44,174 nucleotides of DNA from Halobacteroidaceae bacterium. Its GTDB lineage: Bacteria; Bacillota; Halanaerobiia; B1SED10-174. The DNA lies in assembly GCA_003554145.1 (NCBI GenBank), contig PWFS01000100.1, positions 1 to 44,174 of the forward strand, read 5' to 3'. The translations under genes were made by a program, and so were the position numbers. This document shows, piece by piece, positions 30,048-39,534 of this stretch. The notes under the pieces were generated by a model. It made no database searches, was not told the DNA's origin, and saw only the letters and a program-made list of their open reading frames with translations. How positions within the stretch are numbered: the first letter of the stretch is position 1; each line of letters opens with the position of its first letter.

Positions 30048-30788
30048 ATGGAATGGTTTGCTAGAGAAAATTTCTGGGAAGAAATGTACCCTTTTCTTTT
30101 TCCACCCGAAAGATTTCAGAGAGCCGGGGAAGAAGCGGAGTTGATTCTGGAACTGTCCGCAAAAAAAGAAGGTCGACTCCTGGATCTGGCCTGCGGCCCG
30201 GGCCGCCACTCGGTCGAATTTGCCCGGCGAGGTCTGAAAACCACTGGAGTGGATATAAGTCCCTATCTCCTGGAGCAAGCCCGCCAGTATGCCCGGGAAG
30301 AAGGGCTTACAGTAGAATGGGTTCAGGAGGATATGAGAAATTTTCGCCGGGAGGAATCCTTCGACCTCATCGTTAATCTCTTTACTTCATTCGGCTATTT
30401 TTCTGATCCTGGAGAAGACCTCCAGGTCCTGGAAAATATTTTTTCCAGCCTGAAGCCGGGAGGCTGTGCTATCCTGGACTTAAGCGGCAAAGAAATAATT
30501 GCCCGGAATTTCAATTCCACAGACAGTATTGAGTTAAAAGACGGCACTACCCTGATCGAACGGCGTAAAATTCTCCCCGGCTGGGAACAAATCCAGAACC
30601 GGTGGACCCTGCTTCAGGGGGAAAAGGCCACCCATTATGATTTCAGCCTGCGCCTTTATTCCGCCCGGGAATTAGAATCATTGCTGCAGAAGACTGGATT
30701 TTCCCGTATTGAAATTTTCGGGACCCTGCAGGGAGCCCCCTATGATGAAAAGGCCCGCCGCCTTATACTCCGGGCAGAAAAGGATTAA
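30048..30788 (+). CDS. Class I SAM-dependent methyltransferase
   Basis: RLLDLACGPGRHSVEFARRGLKTTGVDISPYLLEQARQYA; RBS aggagagg at 30031; start moved from 29916. Confidence 0.9.
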   Translation: MEWFARENFWEEMYPFLFPPERFQRAGEEAELILELSAKKEGRLLDLACGPGRHSVEFARRGLKTTGVDISPYLLEQARQYAREEGLTVEWVQEDMRNFRREESFDLIVNLFTSFGYFSDPGEDLQVLENIFSSLKPGGCAILDLSGKEIIARNFNSTDSIELKDGTTLIERRKILPGWEQIQNRWTLLQGEKATHYDFSLRLYSARELESLLQKTGFSRIEIFGTLQGAPYDEKARRLILRAEKD

Positions 30789-30830
30789 TTTCTCCGGGAA
30801 ACTTAACTTTCCATGGGAGGGTTTTATAAT

Positions 30831-30864
30831 AAAGAAAGGAGGCACTGGGCCTCCTCTTTCTTTA
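30831..30864. terminator. Bidirectional terminator between the methyltransferase and tRNA-His
   Basis: aaagaaaggaggc-actgg-gcctcctctttcttt, imperfect inverted repeat. Confidence 0.65.
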
Positions 30865-30867
30865 AAT

Positions 30868-30945
30868 TGGGGTGAGTGATGGGACTTGAACCCACGGCCT
30901 CAGGAGCCACAATCCTGCGCTCTAACCACCTGAGCTACACCCACC
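30868..30945 (-). tRNA. tRNA-His(GTG)
   Basis: GGTGGGTGTAGCTCAGGTGGTTAGAGCGCAGGATTGTGGCTCCTGAGGCCGTGGGTTCAAGTCCCATCACTCACCCCA on the minus strand. Confidence 0.95.
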
Positions 30946-30960
30946 ATTTTTGACTGGAAA

Positions 30961-31036
30961 TGGTGCGCCTGGGAGGATTTGAACCCCCGACCAATGGATT
31001 AGAAGTCCACTGCTCTGTCCCCTGAGCTACAGGCGC
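30961..31036 (-). tRNA. tRNA-Arg(TCT)
   Basis: GCGCCTGTAGCTCAGGGGACAGAGCAGTGGACTTCTAATCCATTGGTCGGGGGTTCAAATCCTCCCAGGCGCACCA on the minus strand. Confidence 0.95.
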
Positions 31037-31162
31037 AAAATCAGAGGGATAATCATTCCACTCTGCATTATTATTATAAGAGAAACGGGTTGCGAAAGCA
31101 AGGGCTATTTCCCTTTCATATCATGTAACAAGGGTTCCCGGGGAGGAACCCTTAAAAATAAA

Positions 31163-31239
31163 TGGAGCGGGAGATGGGATTCGAACCCACGACCCTCAGC
31201 TTGGAAGGCTGATGCTCTAGCCAACTGAGCTACTCCCGC
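31163..31239 (-). tRNA. tRNA-Gly(TCC)
   Basis: GCGGGAGTAGCTCAGTTGGCTAGAGCATCAGCCTTCCAAGCTGAGGGTCGTGGGTTCGAATCCCATCTCCCGCTCCA on the minus strand. Confidence 0.95.
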
Positions 31240-31245
31240 TTGAAC

Positions 31246-31322
31246 TGGTCGGAGCGAAAGGATTTGAACCTTCGACCTCCTGCTCCCAAAGCAGGCGCGC
31301 TGCCAGACTGCGCCACGCTCCG
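31246..31322 (-). tRNA. tRNA-Pro(TGG)
   Basis: CGGAGCGTGGCGCAGTCTGGCAGCGCGCCTGCTTTGGGAGCAGGAGGTCGAAGGTTCAAATCCTTTCGCTCCGACCA on the minus strand. Confidence 0.95.
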
Positions 31323-31372
31323 GTGTACATTCCGACCTTCAATTAAGAGTATAACCGAAATTGCATCCGGGG

Positions 31373-31975
31373 TCAAGATTTTTCCCGGGAAATTAATTCT
31401 CCCATAGCCTTAAAAGCCCGGAAACGATGGCTGATCCTGTTTTTTTCCTGGCCCAACTGGGCCGTAGTCTTTTTGTATTCGGGTAAAAAGAAAACCGGGT
31501 CATAACCAAACCCTTCATTGCCCATTGGCCGGGTGGCAATATAGCCCTCCAGACGACCTTCGGTTTTTAATTCTTTGCCCCCAGGGAAAATCAGGACGGC
31601 AACACAGACAAAAGCGGCTCTCCGACGGGGAAAAGGCACTCCCTTCAAAAGGGAAAGCAGTTTTTGATTGCGTTCGGCATCGCTGGCTTCAGGTCCGGCA
31701 AAGCGGGAGGAATATATGCCGGGGCCGCCCCCCAGATAATCGACTTCCAGGCCGGAATCATCGGCAAGGGCAGGTTTTGCCATTTTTTCGGCATAGAACC
31801 CCGCTTTAATGCGGGCATTTTCTGCAAAATCTTTTCCCGTTTCAGCCGGAGCCTTCAGGGGCGGAAACTGTTCCAGGGTCAGGAGCTTCAGACCATAGGG
31901 GCTGAGGATTTTTTTTATCTCTTTAATCTTTCCCGGATTGGAAGTAGCCAGAAGGATTTCCATCTGTTCACCCAT
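31373..31975 (-). CDS. rdgB: XTP/dITP diphosphatase (RdgB/HAM1 family)
   Basis: [56 protein letters not shown]; start chosen near the rph stop. Confidence 0.95.
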   Translation of the reverse strand: MGEQMEILLATSNPGKIKEIKKILSPYGLKLLTLEQFPPLKAPAETGKDFAENARIKAGFYAEKMAKPALADDSGLEVDYLGGGPGIYSSRFAGPEASDAERNQKLLSLLKGVPFPRRRAAFVCVAVLIFPGGKELKTEGRLEGYIATRPMGNEGFGYDPVFFLPEYKKTTAQLGQEKNRISHRFRAFKAMGELISREKS

Positions 31976-32726
31976 TATCCGGCCTGACAAATGCAGCCAG
32001 GTTCTCCAGGCTCTTTTTCTGCATATCAATTATTTCCTGAATTCCCAGCTGCCCCAGAAACATCATCTGTTCAAAATCATCCAGGGAAAAGGGATCACCT
32101 TCTGCAGTACCCTGAATTTCCACAATCTCTTCCTGATCAGTCATAACCAGGTTCAGGTCCACCTGGGCCCGGGAATCTTCAGCAAAAGAAAGATCCAATA
32201 ATTTTTCCCCATCCACAATGCCAACGCTGGTAGCGGCCAGATAGGATCTCAGGGGGGATTGTTTGATCAGGTTTTTTTCCACCATAAAATTGACCGCATC
32301 AACCAGGGCCACGAAAGCACCTGAAAGGGCAGCAGTTCTGGTCCCTCCATCGGCCTGAATTACATCACAGTCCACCCAGATGGTATTCTCCCCCAGCCCC
32401 TTGAGATCAACCACCGAGCGCAGGGCCCGCCCGATTAACCGCTGAATCTCCTGGGTGCGGCCCGAAGGCCTTCCTTTAGCAATTTCCCGGACCACACGCT
32501 GGTTGGTGGAACGGGGCAAAAGGGAATATTCGGCGGTAACCCAGCCCTGTCCCGCCCCCCGTAAAAAGGGAGGAACTTTATTTTCCACCGAAGCATTACA
32601 AAGAATCAAGGTCTCTCCGGCTTTAACCAGAACTGAGCCTTCAGCGTACTTGGTATAATTTCTGTTAAATTCTATCGGCCTTAATTCGTCATACTTCCTG
32701 CCATCAGGTCGTACTACCTGTTCCAA
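31968..32726 (-). CDS. rph: Ribonuclease PH
   Basis: [50 protein letters not shown]-like core; [18 protein letters not shown]. Confidence 0.97.
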   Translation of the reverse strand: MEQVVRPDGRKYDELRPIEFNRNYTKYAEGSVLVKAGETLILCNASVENKVPPFLRGAGQGWVTAEYSLLPRSTNQRVVREIAKGRPSGRTQEIQRLIGRALRSVVDLKGLGENTIWVDCDVIQADGGTRTAALSGAFVALVDAVNFMVEKNLIKQSPLRSYLAATSVGIVDGEKLLDLSFAEDSRAQVDLNLVMTDQEEIVEIQGTAEGDPFSLDDFEQMMFLGQLGIQEIIDMQKKSLENLAAFVRPDNG

Positions 32727-32738
32727 ATGATTTCCCCC

Positions 32739-33638
32739 TTATTCAACTTCAAGTAATTCAAACTGACTTCTCTGTTCACCTACCATTCCCGCCAGCAGAT
32801 AACGGCGGGTCTGGGGGTCATGGAAAAAATCGGGGAGCAGCCGAAACCCCCGAATTTCCCCGGTCCGCCTTACGTGAACACGGGGTCCTGTACATAAAAA
32901 CCGGTTATCTCCCAGAGCTATCTTGCGGTCATCTAAATACGTTACCGGTAGATCCCGGGCAATATATTCTTCAACCCCGGACTGAATATCCTCAATGTTG
33001 AAATCCGGTAATTCATCAAAATGAAGGATAAAGCCGCTGCGCATATCACTATGTTTCGGAGGTTGCTCAAAACCCTGCTGATCAATAACCAGGGAGGTGA
33101 GATCCTCGGCAGTATGGGCCATTCGCCGGTAGCGGATGGATTTGAACACAATCCTTTTTATTTCTTCGGGGCGGGGTCCGAACAGATCAGGGCGGGTCAG
33201 AAGTACTTCTTCCCCGATACCGATCATTACCTGGGGGGTTAAGCCGATCTGATCGGCAATAAGGTCAAAATGTTCCACTATTACCCTGCGTTTGCTCTGC
33301 AGGGCTTTTCCAATAGCCTCAACCAGCTCCCAGGGTTGATGAAATGCACTTTCAAAGCGAATATCAACATGATAGGTATGGCTTACAAAACGATTTTGAG
33401 AATAATCATCCAGTAGAGGCAGAGGTCGAATATTTATCCCGGTATCATCGTTGGTCAGGGTCAAACCGGGAAACATTCCATTAATTAATACCGATTTTCC
33501 GGCCCCGGCATCTCCAACGAAACCGATTAAAAAATCATCGGGGGCCAGGTAGCGCTGGGCCAGATTATTCCCCAGTTCCATTAATCGCTTGCGGCCGCGG
33601 GGAGCAAAATATACTGAATGAGAAAAACTTTTGATCAT
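32739..33638 (-). CDS. P-loop ATPase-like protein with AlaRS second-additional-domain-like C-terminal motif
   Basis: GFVGDAGAGKSVLINGMFPGL (Walker A); C-terminal CTGPRVHVRRTGEIRGFRLL resembles the AlaRS-type CGGTHVxxTGEIGxFK motif. Confidence 0.65.
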   Translation of the reverse strand: MIKSFSHSVYFAPRGRKRLMELGNNLAQRYLAPDDFLIGFVGDAGAGKSVLINGMFPGLTLTNDDTGINIRPLPLLDDYSQNRFVSHTYHVDIRFESAFHQPWELVEAIGKALQSKRRVIVEHFDLIADQIGLTPQVMIGIGEEVLLTRPDLFGPRPEEIKRIVFKSIRYRRMAHTAEDLTSLVIDQQGFEQPPKHSDMRSGFILHFDELPDFNIEDIQSGVEEYIARDLPVTYLDDRKIALGDNRFLCTGPRVHVRRTGEIRGFRLLPDFFHDPQTRRYLLAGMVGEQRSQFELLEVE

Positions 33639-33662
33639 TACTGCTCCTCCTCTTCCTATATC

Positions 33663-34016
33663 TTAAACCAGGTCCCCCGTCCTGTCAAAATCAGGAGGCA
33701 TTTCAATTTGAACCCCCAGAAGTGGCGCATGCTGCTGAGCCCCGTAGACGTCAGTTTCCCCCAGGGAGCCTGCCCCCGCAGGTCTTTTAATTGTGGCTTT
33801 CACCGCCAGGGCCGGATCAAAGTAGACCAGGCTTAATACTTCCTCCTCCGGGACATGGTACAGGCGGGCAATGAGGGAGGCCTCAATGGCCTTCATCTTT
33901 TTAACCTGTTCATACGTCTTTTGATCCTTAAAAATCAAATCCAGAGTCAGCTCAAAGGGACCGGCATTTTTACTGCGTATTACCCGGCAGAGTTCGGTTA
34001 AAGGAATTTTCTTCAT
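33663..34016 (-). CDS. DUF4387-family protein
   Basis: IPLTELCRVIRSKNAGPFELTLDLIF; immediately downstream of the AtuA-like gene. Confidence 0.75.
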   Translation of the reverse strand: MKKIPLTELCRVIRSKNAGPFELTLDLIFKDQKTYEQVKKMKAIEASLIARLYHVPEEEVLSLVYFDPALAVKATIKRPAGAGSLGETDVYGAQQHAPLLGVQIEMPPDFDRTGDLV

Positions 34017-35392
34017 TAGAGAGCCCCCCCTTTAAATCCCCTGATAATTTCCACCGGGAAATACTCCCGGGGATTATCAACTGCCACCAGGTGATGAATA
34101 TTAAATTCATAAACCGCTCCTCCAGAAAAATCTGATGGAGAATAGGGGAAAGCCAGATTACCGGCAGTAGAAATCCGACCTTCATAACCAAAATGGAGCA
34201 TGGTAGAGCGGGCAAAACTGCACAGGGTATCCGCCCAGGCCTGACTAGGAGCTACGGCTTCAATTATCAGGCCCAGTTCATGCCCCTGAAAGGGAACGGA
34301 TTCCAGGTCTCCCATGACCCCATCCTGACCGTAAAGCCGGAACAGGATATGAAAATCAGCGGGATCAATTGTTCCCCGAAAATTATCGTGAACCTCCTCC
34401 CGGACTTCTCGGATTATGTTTTCCATTTCTCGAATCATGATTGGATCCCGGATTCCGGCCACGGAAATAGTCCGATAACCTGCCTTTTTGGCCCCCTCCA
34501 GTTTCAAATAATAATGGGGAGTAGGCTTAAAACGGGTACCCCGTACCTCTACCCGCCGCTCATTAACCGCCATGAATGTGGTTTTTTCTAAATCCAGTTC
34601 CCCTCCGGGACCGGGCAGGTGCAGGGGATCTTTTTTTTCATAAAGGGTATGGGCGGCAACCGAAGCAGGAGTGCAGCGCCGGCGGGGACTGAGGGGTTCC
34701 ACCTGAAAATAATCAGGCCCCAGAAATCCCAGCATGGCATCCCGGCCGCTCCCCGGTTCCGAGGCAATGGCCGCACATTCCAGAATTTTCCCCAGATGCA
34801 GGGCCAGGGCCGGATCATAACCCTTCCACAGGGGATAAGCAGCAAAAACTGAAGGATCATAGGCCCGACCAGCCAGAATGACCCCGGCCCCCTTTTCCAG
34901 GGCTTCAATAAAGGGTTCGCTCCCCATTTGAGCCACAATGCTGCTGGCTTTATTTATTTCTTCCTCATTCAGGGGCAGATCATCATTGCTCAAAAATTTT
35001 CCCTGATGGTACCAGTTCAGAACCTGCTTCCGGTTAATCTCGGCCTCTATTAAGGCCAGGTCAAACTGCAAACCTTCCTCCCGGGTTATCTCGGCCACAA
35101 TTTCCTGGCACCATTTCAGGTGAGAAGATCCACCTGCTCCCCCGGCAGATCCAATCATCAGGGGAATTTTCTTTTCCACTGCGGCCTGCAGCAAATAGCG
35201 CAGGTCCCTTTTTACCCCGCTGCGGTCGGTAAAAGATTTTCCCGCTCCCAGATAAAAGGGGCCGGGGTCCACTGAACCGGCATCAACAGCTATCAGGTCA
35301 GGTTCTGCGGCCAGACCCTGTTCCCAGGAGGCCTCGGGAAACCCGTAACCCAGGATGGCAGTAGGGGCCAGTATTTTTAATTCTTTATCCAC
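34016..35392 (-). CDS. AtuA-like / DUF1446-family protein
   Basis: KILAPTAILGYGFPEASWEQGL; DLIAVDAGSVDPGPFYLGAGKSF; MIGSAGGAGG; GRAYDPSVFAA. Confidence 0.75.
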   Translation of the reverse strand: MDKELKILAPTAILGYGFPEASWEQGLAAEPDLIAVDAGSVDPGPFYLGAGKSFTDRSGVKRDLRYLLQAAVEKKIPLMIGSAGGAGGSSHLKWCQEIVAEITREEGLQFDLALIEAEINRKQVLNWYHQGKFLSNDDLPLNEEEINKASSIVAQMGSEPFIEALEKGAGVILAGRAYDPSVFAAYPLWKGYDPALALHLGKILECAAIASEPGSGRDAMLGFLGPDYFQVEPLSPRRRCTPASVAAHTLYEKKDPLHLPGPGGELDLEKTTFMAVNERRVEVRGTRFKPTPHYYLKLEGAKKAGYRTISVAGIRDPIMIREMENIIREVREEVHDNFRGTIDPADFHILFRLYGQDGVMGDLESVPFQGHELGLIIEAVAPSQAWADTLCSFARSTMLHFGYEGRISTAGNLAFPYSPSDFSGGAVYEFNIHHLVAVDNPREYFPVEIIRGFKGGAL

Positions 35393-36632
35393 TTCCTTTA
35401 CCTCCTTTCAAGAGAGCCAGGGTCCGGTTCATTTCATTACGAACAATCATCAGCCCTTCATCCACACCCATTCCCGGCTTGGCCAGCATCTGCTGGGGCC
35501 GGGCGGCCAGGGCGGCATGGACACAGACCCGGGCCGAGCGGTCAGTTTCATTGCAGGTTCCCCCCTGATAGGCAGCGGCACCCTGCTCCCGGCAATAAAG
35601 AACTGCCTCCACGGTATTTTCAATGCCTCCCAGGTCGGGAGTTTTGATCTGGATCATATGGCCGGCCCCGGCCTGAACAAAGTCCCTGATGTCCTGCAGG
35701 GTATTACACCACTCATCCGCCACCAGTTCCAGGCTGCTGCCGCTGTCATCCAGGAGTCTCCGCAGGCGGGCCAGTTGTTCAATCTGCTCCCTTTTGCTGC
35801 CCGGATCCATGGGGCCCTCAATACGGACCTGCAGGGGAGCAGCAGCTTCTTCCACCTGGAGGAGATAGTCCCGCATGGCCTCGAGATTACCCGCAAAAGC
35901 AATTCCTATGGTTCCGTATACATCAAAATGAAGGACCGGCCGATAATTTTCTCCTCCTATTTTTTCAATGCGGCTTTTAATCCAGCGAATATATTCCAGC
36001 AGTTTTTCCCCCCGACTCCCCAGCTTTTTGCGAACATTGTTTATCAGGCCATGGGGAATGACTTCCACTTCCTTGATAATCATTTTATCCACGTTCATAT
36101 AGCGGTCATCACCGGTCTGGGCAAAAACCGGCACCCCTTCCCGGGGACGGGGCAGATCATATTCATCAACCAGAATTTCCACCATAAGTTTTCTCCGGGC
36201 CCGGGCCACTGCGTCCAGTAAAGCCTGGGACAGGCCGTACTGCAGGGCCAGATGTAGAGGCCGGCCTCCAATCTGCTGGGTGTTAATGGACCCGGCCAGT
36301 TCCCGGAAAGAATGAAGTTCCCGTCCAATCAATAAGTCGCGGAGGGGGCCCTCCACCAGGGGGCGAAAATCCCGCGCCAGAAACAATGGGTCCCGGCCCC
36401 CGGCCCCGGAATATTGAACTGCAGCACAATCTCCCCAGGCCACCTGTCCATCCTCCAGACGCAGAAGAATGGAAAGGGATTCCCCTTTATGCCGGATGGC
36501 TTTGAAGCCCGGAGTCCTGGTCGGACCCAGGTAGGCGAAACCATCCTCCTCGGCATCCTGCTTTATTGCCCCCTGATCATCAAAGTAAAAGCCGGTTAAA
36601 CCTGGCGCTGTAATAACATCCAGAATTTTCAT
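35385..36632 (-). CDS. mal: Methylaspartate ammonia-lyase
   Basis: MKILDVITAPGLTGFYFDDQGAIKQDAEEDGFAYLG; QYSGAGGRDPLF; LRIEGPMDPGSKREQIE-like region; QIKTPDLGGIENT; start moved to ATG 36632. Confidence 0.95.
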   Translation of the reverse strand: MKILDVITAPGLTGFYFDDQGAIKQDAEEDGFAYLGPTRTPGFKAIRHKGESLSILLRLEDGQVAWGDCAAVQYSGAGGRDPLFLARDFRPLVEGPLRDLLIGRELHSFRELAGSINTQQIGGRPLHLALQYGLSQALLDAVARARRKLMVEILVDEYDLPRPREGVPVFAQTGDDRYMNVDKMIIKEVEVIPHGLINNVRKKLGSRGEKLLEYIRWIKSRIEKIGGENYRPVLHFDVYGTIGIAFAGNLEAMRDYLLQVEEAAAPLQVRIEGPMDPGSKREQIEQLARLRRLLDDSGSSLELVADEWCNTLQDIRDFVQAGAGHMIQIKTPDLGGIENTVEAVLYCREQGAAAYQGGTCNETDRSARVCVHAALAARPQQMLAKPGMGVDEGLMIVRNEMNRTLALLKGGKGSG

Positions 36633-36645
36633 CTTCCTGCTCCTT

Positions 36646-38112
36646 TCACCGGGGGCGTCCCACCAGCATACCCTTGCCAATAGCGTAAATATCGTCTATG
36701 ACCATCTGGAAGCTGGGATCCCGGCCTTCCTTTCTGCCTCTTTCTTTAAGCATTTCCTGATGATGTTCAATAATTCCGCTGGGAAAGGGCAGGTTGCCCG
36801 CATCCAGGTAGCGCACTGCTCCCTCATTATCCCGGGCAGGCAGGGTCAACCCTTTATTAAAACGGGAGGGGGCAAAGGGAATATCCAGAACCCCGGCCTG
36901 AAATGATGCTACCACTCCCCGGGCCAGGTCCCCTTCTCCCAGGTCCAGGACCCTGTTTAAAATGCTCCGGACCTCTTCCCGGATCAACTCTTTTTCCAGG
37001 TCCAGTTTCCTGGATTGCTCAATCACCTGATCCCGCAGCATATTCACGACCTGTTTGGTTGTTCTTAAACCCTGGGCATTAGCCTCTCTGGTGGGAATAC
37101 CCATGGCTTCGTGGGGGGTTTTAACAATAATTTTGGTGGTTGCAGCCAGGGAAGGGGTTACCCCGCCCCAGGAAATAACGCCGAAGGCCTTGGACTCATC
37201 CTGGGGGAAACCTCCCATCCACTGATGGAAAACAGTGGTCAACAGCACCTCTTTATGGCCTGCTGCTTCCAGGTATTCCTCCCCCAGTTCGGCCAGGGTC
37301 TGCAGGGCGGCCAGGTCCTGGAACAGGTTGCCGCACTGCCCGTAACCGATGGTAATGGCCTGCACTCCCTGTTCTGCAGCCAGCAGGGCCTCAATTATTC
37401 CTACCGCATGAGAAATGGAAGGAGGCACCAGGGTTCCAGTCAGGGGCCCAAAGGGCTCTCGATTTATTATTACTCCCTGTTCGGCATAATAGCCGGTCAA
37501 ACGATCAACATACTGCCAGTAGTTGAGAGTATCCTCCAGGGATACTTTTTTAGCATAAGGAATATTATAGGAAATGCCGCCTCCTTCAAAATCAGTAAAA
37601 CCAGCAGCCAGGCAGATCTCTGCCAGGAGACGGGCATCAGGAGTTCCATGGCGGATCTGAACCGGACGGTCCAGGGCATTGACCACCCTGCGGCTTACTT
37701 CAACTCCGTGATTAACAGCAGGAAAGCCGTTCAGTAGAGAGCGGCCCTGATTTTTGCTCTCCATTATTCCCTGTTCAGCTTCCTGATAGCGATTCTGCCG
37801 GGTATAGCTGTCAATGGTAGTGGGCAGCAGATCAGCTTCCCCTTCATCCTGCAGATATTTTAGTAAGGCTATATGCTCATCCACCAGGGCTACTCCGGCC
37901 CGGGGTTGAATTAAGGTCCTTTTATCGGCCCGGGCCTTCCCCAGGACGGCAGCCATCCGCCTCTCTTCGGGCAGGTGCTGCTGGAATTTGATGGCCTCCT
38001 CCAGGTTTACCTCCTGGCCGGTAGGCCACTGTTTGAGGACCTCCCTGCGGTCCTCCTCCATTTGTTCCCAGTCTAACTTTTCTCCACTGATGGCTCCTCT
38101 GGCCAGCTCCAT
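36646..38112 (-). CDS. glmE: Methylaspartate mutase (glutamate mutase) catalytic E subunit
   Basis: [79 protein letters not shown]. Confidence 0.95.
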   Translation of the reverse strand: MELARGAISGEKLDWEQMEEDRREVLKQWPTGQEVNLEEAIKFQQHLPEERRMAAVLGKARADKRTLIQPRAGVALVDEHIALLKYLQDEGEADLLPTTIDSYTRQNRYQEAEQGIMESKNQGRSLLNGFPAVNHGVEVSRRVVNALDRPVQIRHGTPDARLLAEICLAAGFTDFEGGGISYNIPYAKKVSLEDTLNYWQYVDRLTGYYAEQGVIINREPFGPLTGTLVPPSISHAVGIIEALLAAEQGVQAITIGYGQCGNLFQDLAALQTLAELGEEYLEAAGHKEVLLTTVFHQWMGGFPQDESKAFGVISWGGVTPSLAATTKIIVKTPHEAMGIPTREANAQGLRTTKQVVNMLRDQVIEQSRKLDLEKELIREEVRSILNRVLDLGEGDLARGVVASFQAGVLDIPFAPSRFNKGLTLPARDNEGAVRYLDAGNLPFPSGIIEHHQEMLKERGRKEGRDPSFQMVIDDIYAIGKGMLVGRPR

Positions 38113-38115
38113 GAT

Positions 38116-39522
38116 CTAATCTGTTCCCCTTTCCAGTTTAATTAATGAATTTTCCATAAGCCGGAAGGCCGCTTCTGGATACCGTTGGGCCAGTAAGCCC
38201 GCAGCAAACATAATGTAATCCCGGTCCAGATAATAAGCGGGGTTTTCCGGTCGCAAAACACCTTCATCTCCCGTTCCCGCAGCTATACCATCTATAACAA
38301 CCTCTGGTGTCGGGCCCCGGGCCAGCACACCCCCACACCCGATTATACAGGGGACCCCGGTTAAGTCCTTGCCGTACTGGAATAAAACCGGTCCCTGGGG
38401 AGTAAAAACCCGTTCCATTTTACCACAGTGACGATCACCGCTGAGGGCCAGGGCGGCCCGGCCCAAAACTGCATCAATTTTCTGCTCCGACCCGGTTAAA
38501 GGCACAGATCCCGGGTTTTTCTCCAGCCGGCTTAGATAATTCTCCAGTTCCTGTTCCCAATCTCCTGCAGGAAAAATTTTTTCCAGGAGTTCCAGGAAGC
38601 AATCCTTGCTCCAGGTTTCCACAATATTCCGCGCATTATAGCGCAGGCCCAGATCCCCTTCTACGGTACGCTTGGCCCGCGGTTCGGGCAATCCCCGGGG
38701 GGTAACCCCATTTTGCCGGGGAGTTCCTTCTGCCAGGGAATGAATATCAGTTGTGGCTCCCCCGATATCCGCCACCATTATATCACCCCAGCCCTGATCT
38801 GCACCGCCGGGCCCCCGCTGCAGAAGATCAGCTGCCTCCATGACAGCTGCCGGCGTGGGCATTAAAACATTGTCAATGGCCGGCAGGTTTTCCAGGCCCC
38901 GGGCCCGGGTAATTCTTTCCAGGAAGACCTGCCGGATCAACTTCCGGCAGGGTTCAATATTAAGCACTTCCAGCTCGGGCATAACATTTTCCGTGGGGAA
39001 AACCTGAAATCCACCTTCTTCCAGCAGGGCCTGGGCCTGCCCCCGGGCCTTAATATTCCCGGCCAGCACCAGGGGACAGCTCCAATCCGATTCGGCAAGA
39101 AGCCGGCTGTTGGCCAGGAGGTGCTCCCTGTTGCCCCCATCAGTGCCTCCAGCCAGGAGGATGATATCCGGGGCCAGGGCCTCAATTTCTTGCACTTCCT
39201 CAGGAGAAAGCCTGTAGGAAAAGGTGGTCAGGACTCGGGCCCCGGCTCCCAGAGCAGCTCGCCGGGCAGCTTCCGCGGTAAGAGAAGGAACCAGTCCTAT
39301 GGCGATCAGCCGCAGTCCACCCGCCGCACTGGAGCATCCCAGGCGAATTCCAGCCTGTTCCCAGTTACCCAGCTCCTCCAGTGTTCTCTGCACCCCCAGG
39401 CTGACATCTTCCTGCACGGTGGTCTCCGCCTCGGAAGAAGCCAGCAGGATCCCCTGTTCCAGGTCAACCAGTCGGGCCTTGGTAAAAGTGCTCCCTATAT
39501 CGAATAAAAGGGCCTGTTCCAT
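38116..39522 (-). CDS. glmL: Methylaspartate mutase accessory protein GlmL/MutL
   Basis: LLFDIGSTFTKARLVDLEQG; ILLAGGTDGGN; MVADIGGATTDIHS; ASKHA-type motifs; position next to glmE. Confidence 0.93.
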   Translation of the reverse strand: MEQALLFDIGSTFTKARLVDLEQGILLASSEAETTVQEDVSLGVQRTLEELGNWEQAGIRLGCSSAAGGLRLIAIGLVPSLTAEAARRAALGAGARVLTTFSYRLSPEEVQEIEALAPDIILLAGGTDGGNREHLLANSRLLAESDWSCPLVLAGNIKARGQAQALLEEGGFQVFPTENVMPELEVLNIEPCRKLIRQVFLERITRARGLENLPAIDNVLMPTPAAVMEAADLLQRGPGGADQGWGDIMVADIGGATTDIHSLAEGTPRQNGVTPRGLPEPRAKRTVEGDLGLRYNARNIVETWSKDCFLELLEKIFPAGDWEQELENYLSRLEKNPGSVPLTGSEQKIDAVLGRAALALSGDRHCGKMERVFTPQGPVLFQYGKDLTGVPCIIGCGGVLARGPTPEVVIDGIAAGTGDEGVLRPENPAYYLDRDYIMFAAGLLAQRYPEAAFRLMENSLIKLERGTD

Positions 39523-39534
39523 GCTAAACCCACC

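Noticed and set aside
30868-31322. tRNA cluster considered as an attachment site for an integrated element
   Set aside because: No integrase, direct repeats of a tRNA 3' end or phage genes are visible nearby; ordinary tRNA cluster.
35355-36221. 288-aa plus-strand ORF antisense to mal, and similar long antisense ORFs (18447..19163, 40033..40794, 37111..37737, 8776..9393, 15801..16283)
   Set aside because: Each is fully antisense to a confidently identified gene, has no recognisable motif, and shows the low-complexity Phe/Pro/Gln-rich composition expected from reverse reading of this codon usage.
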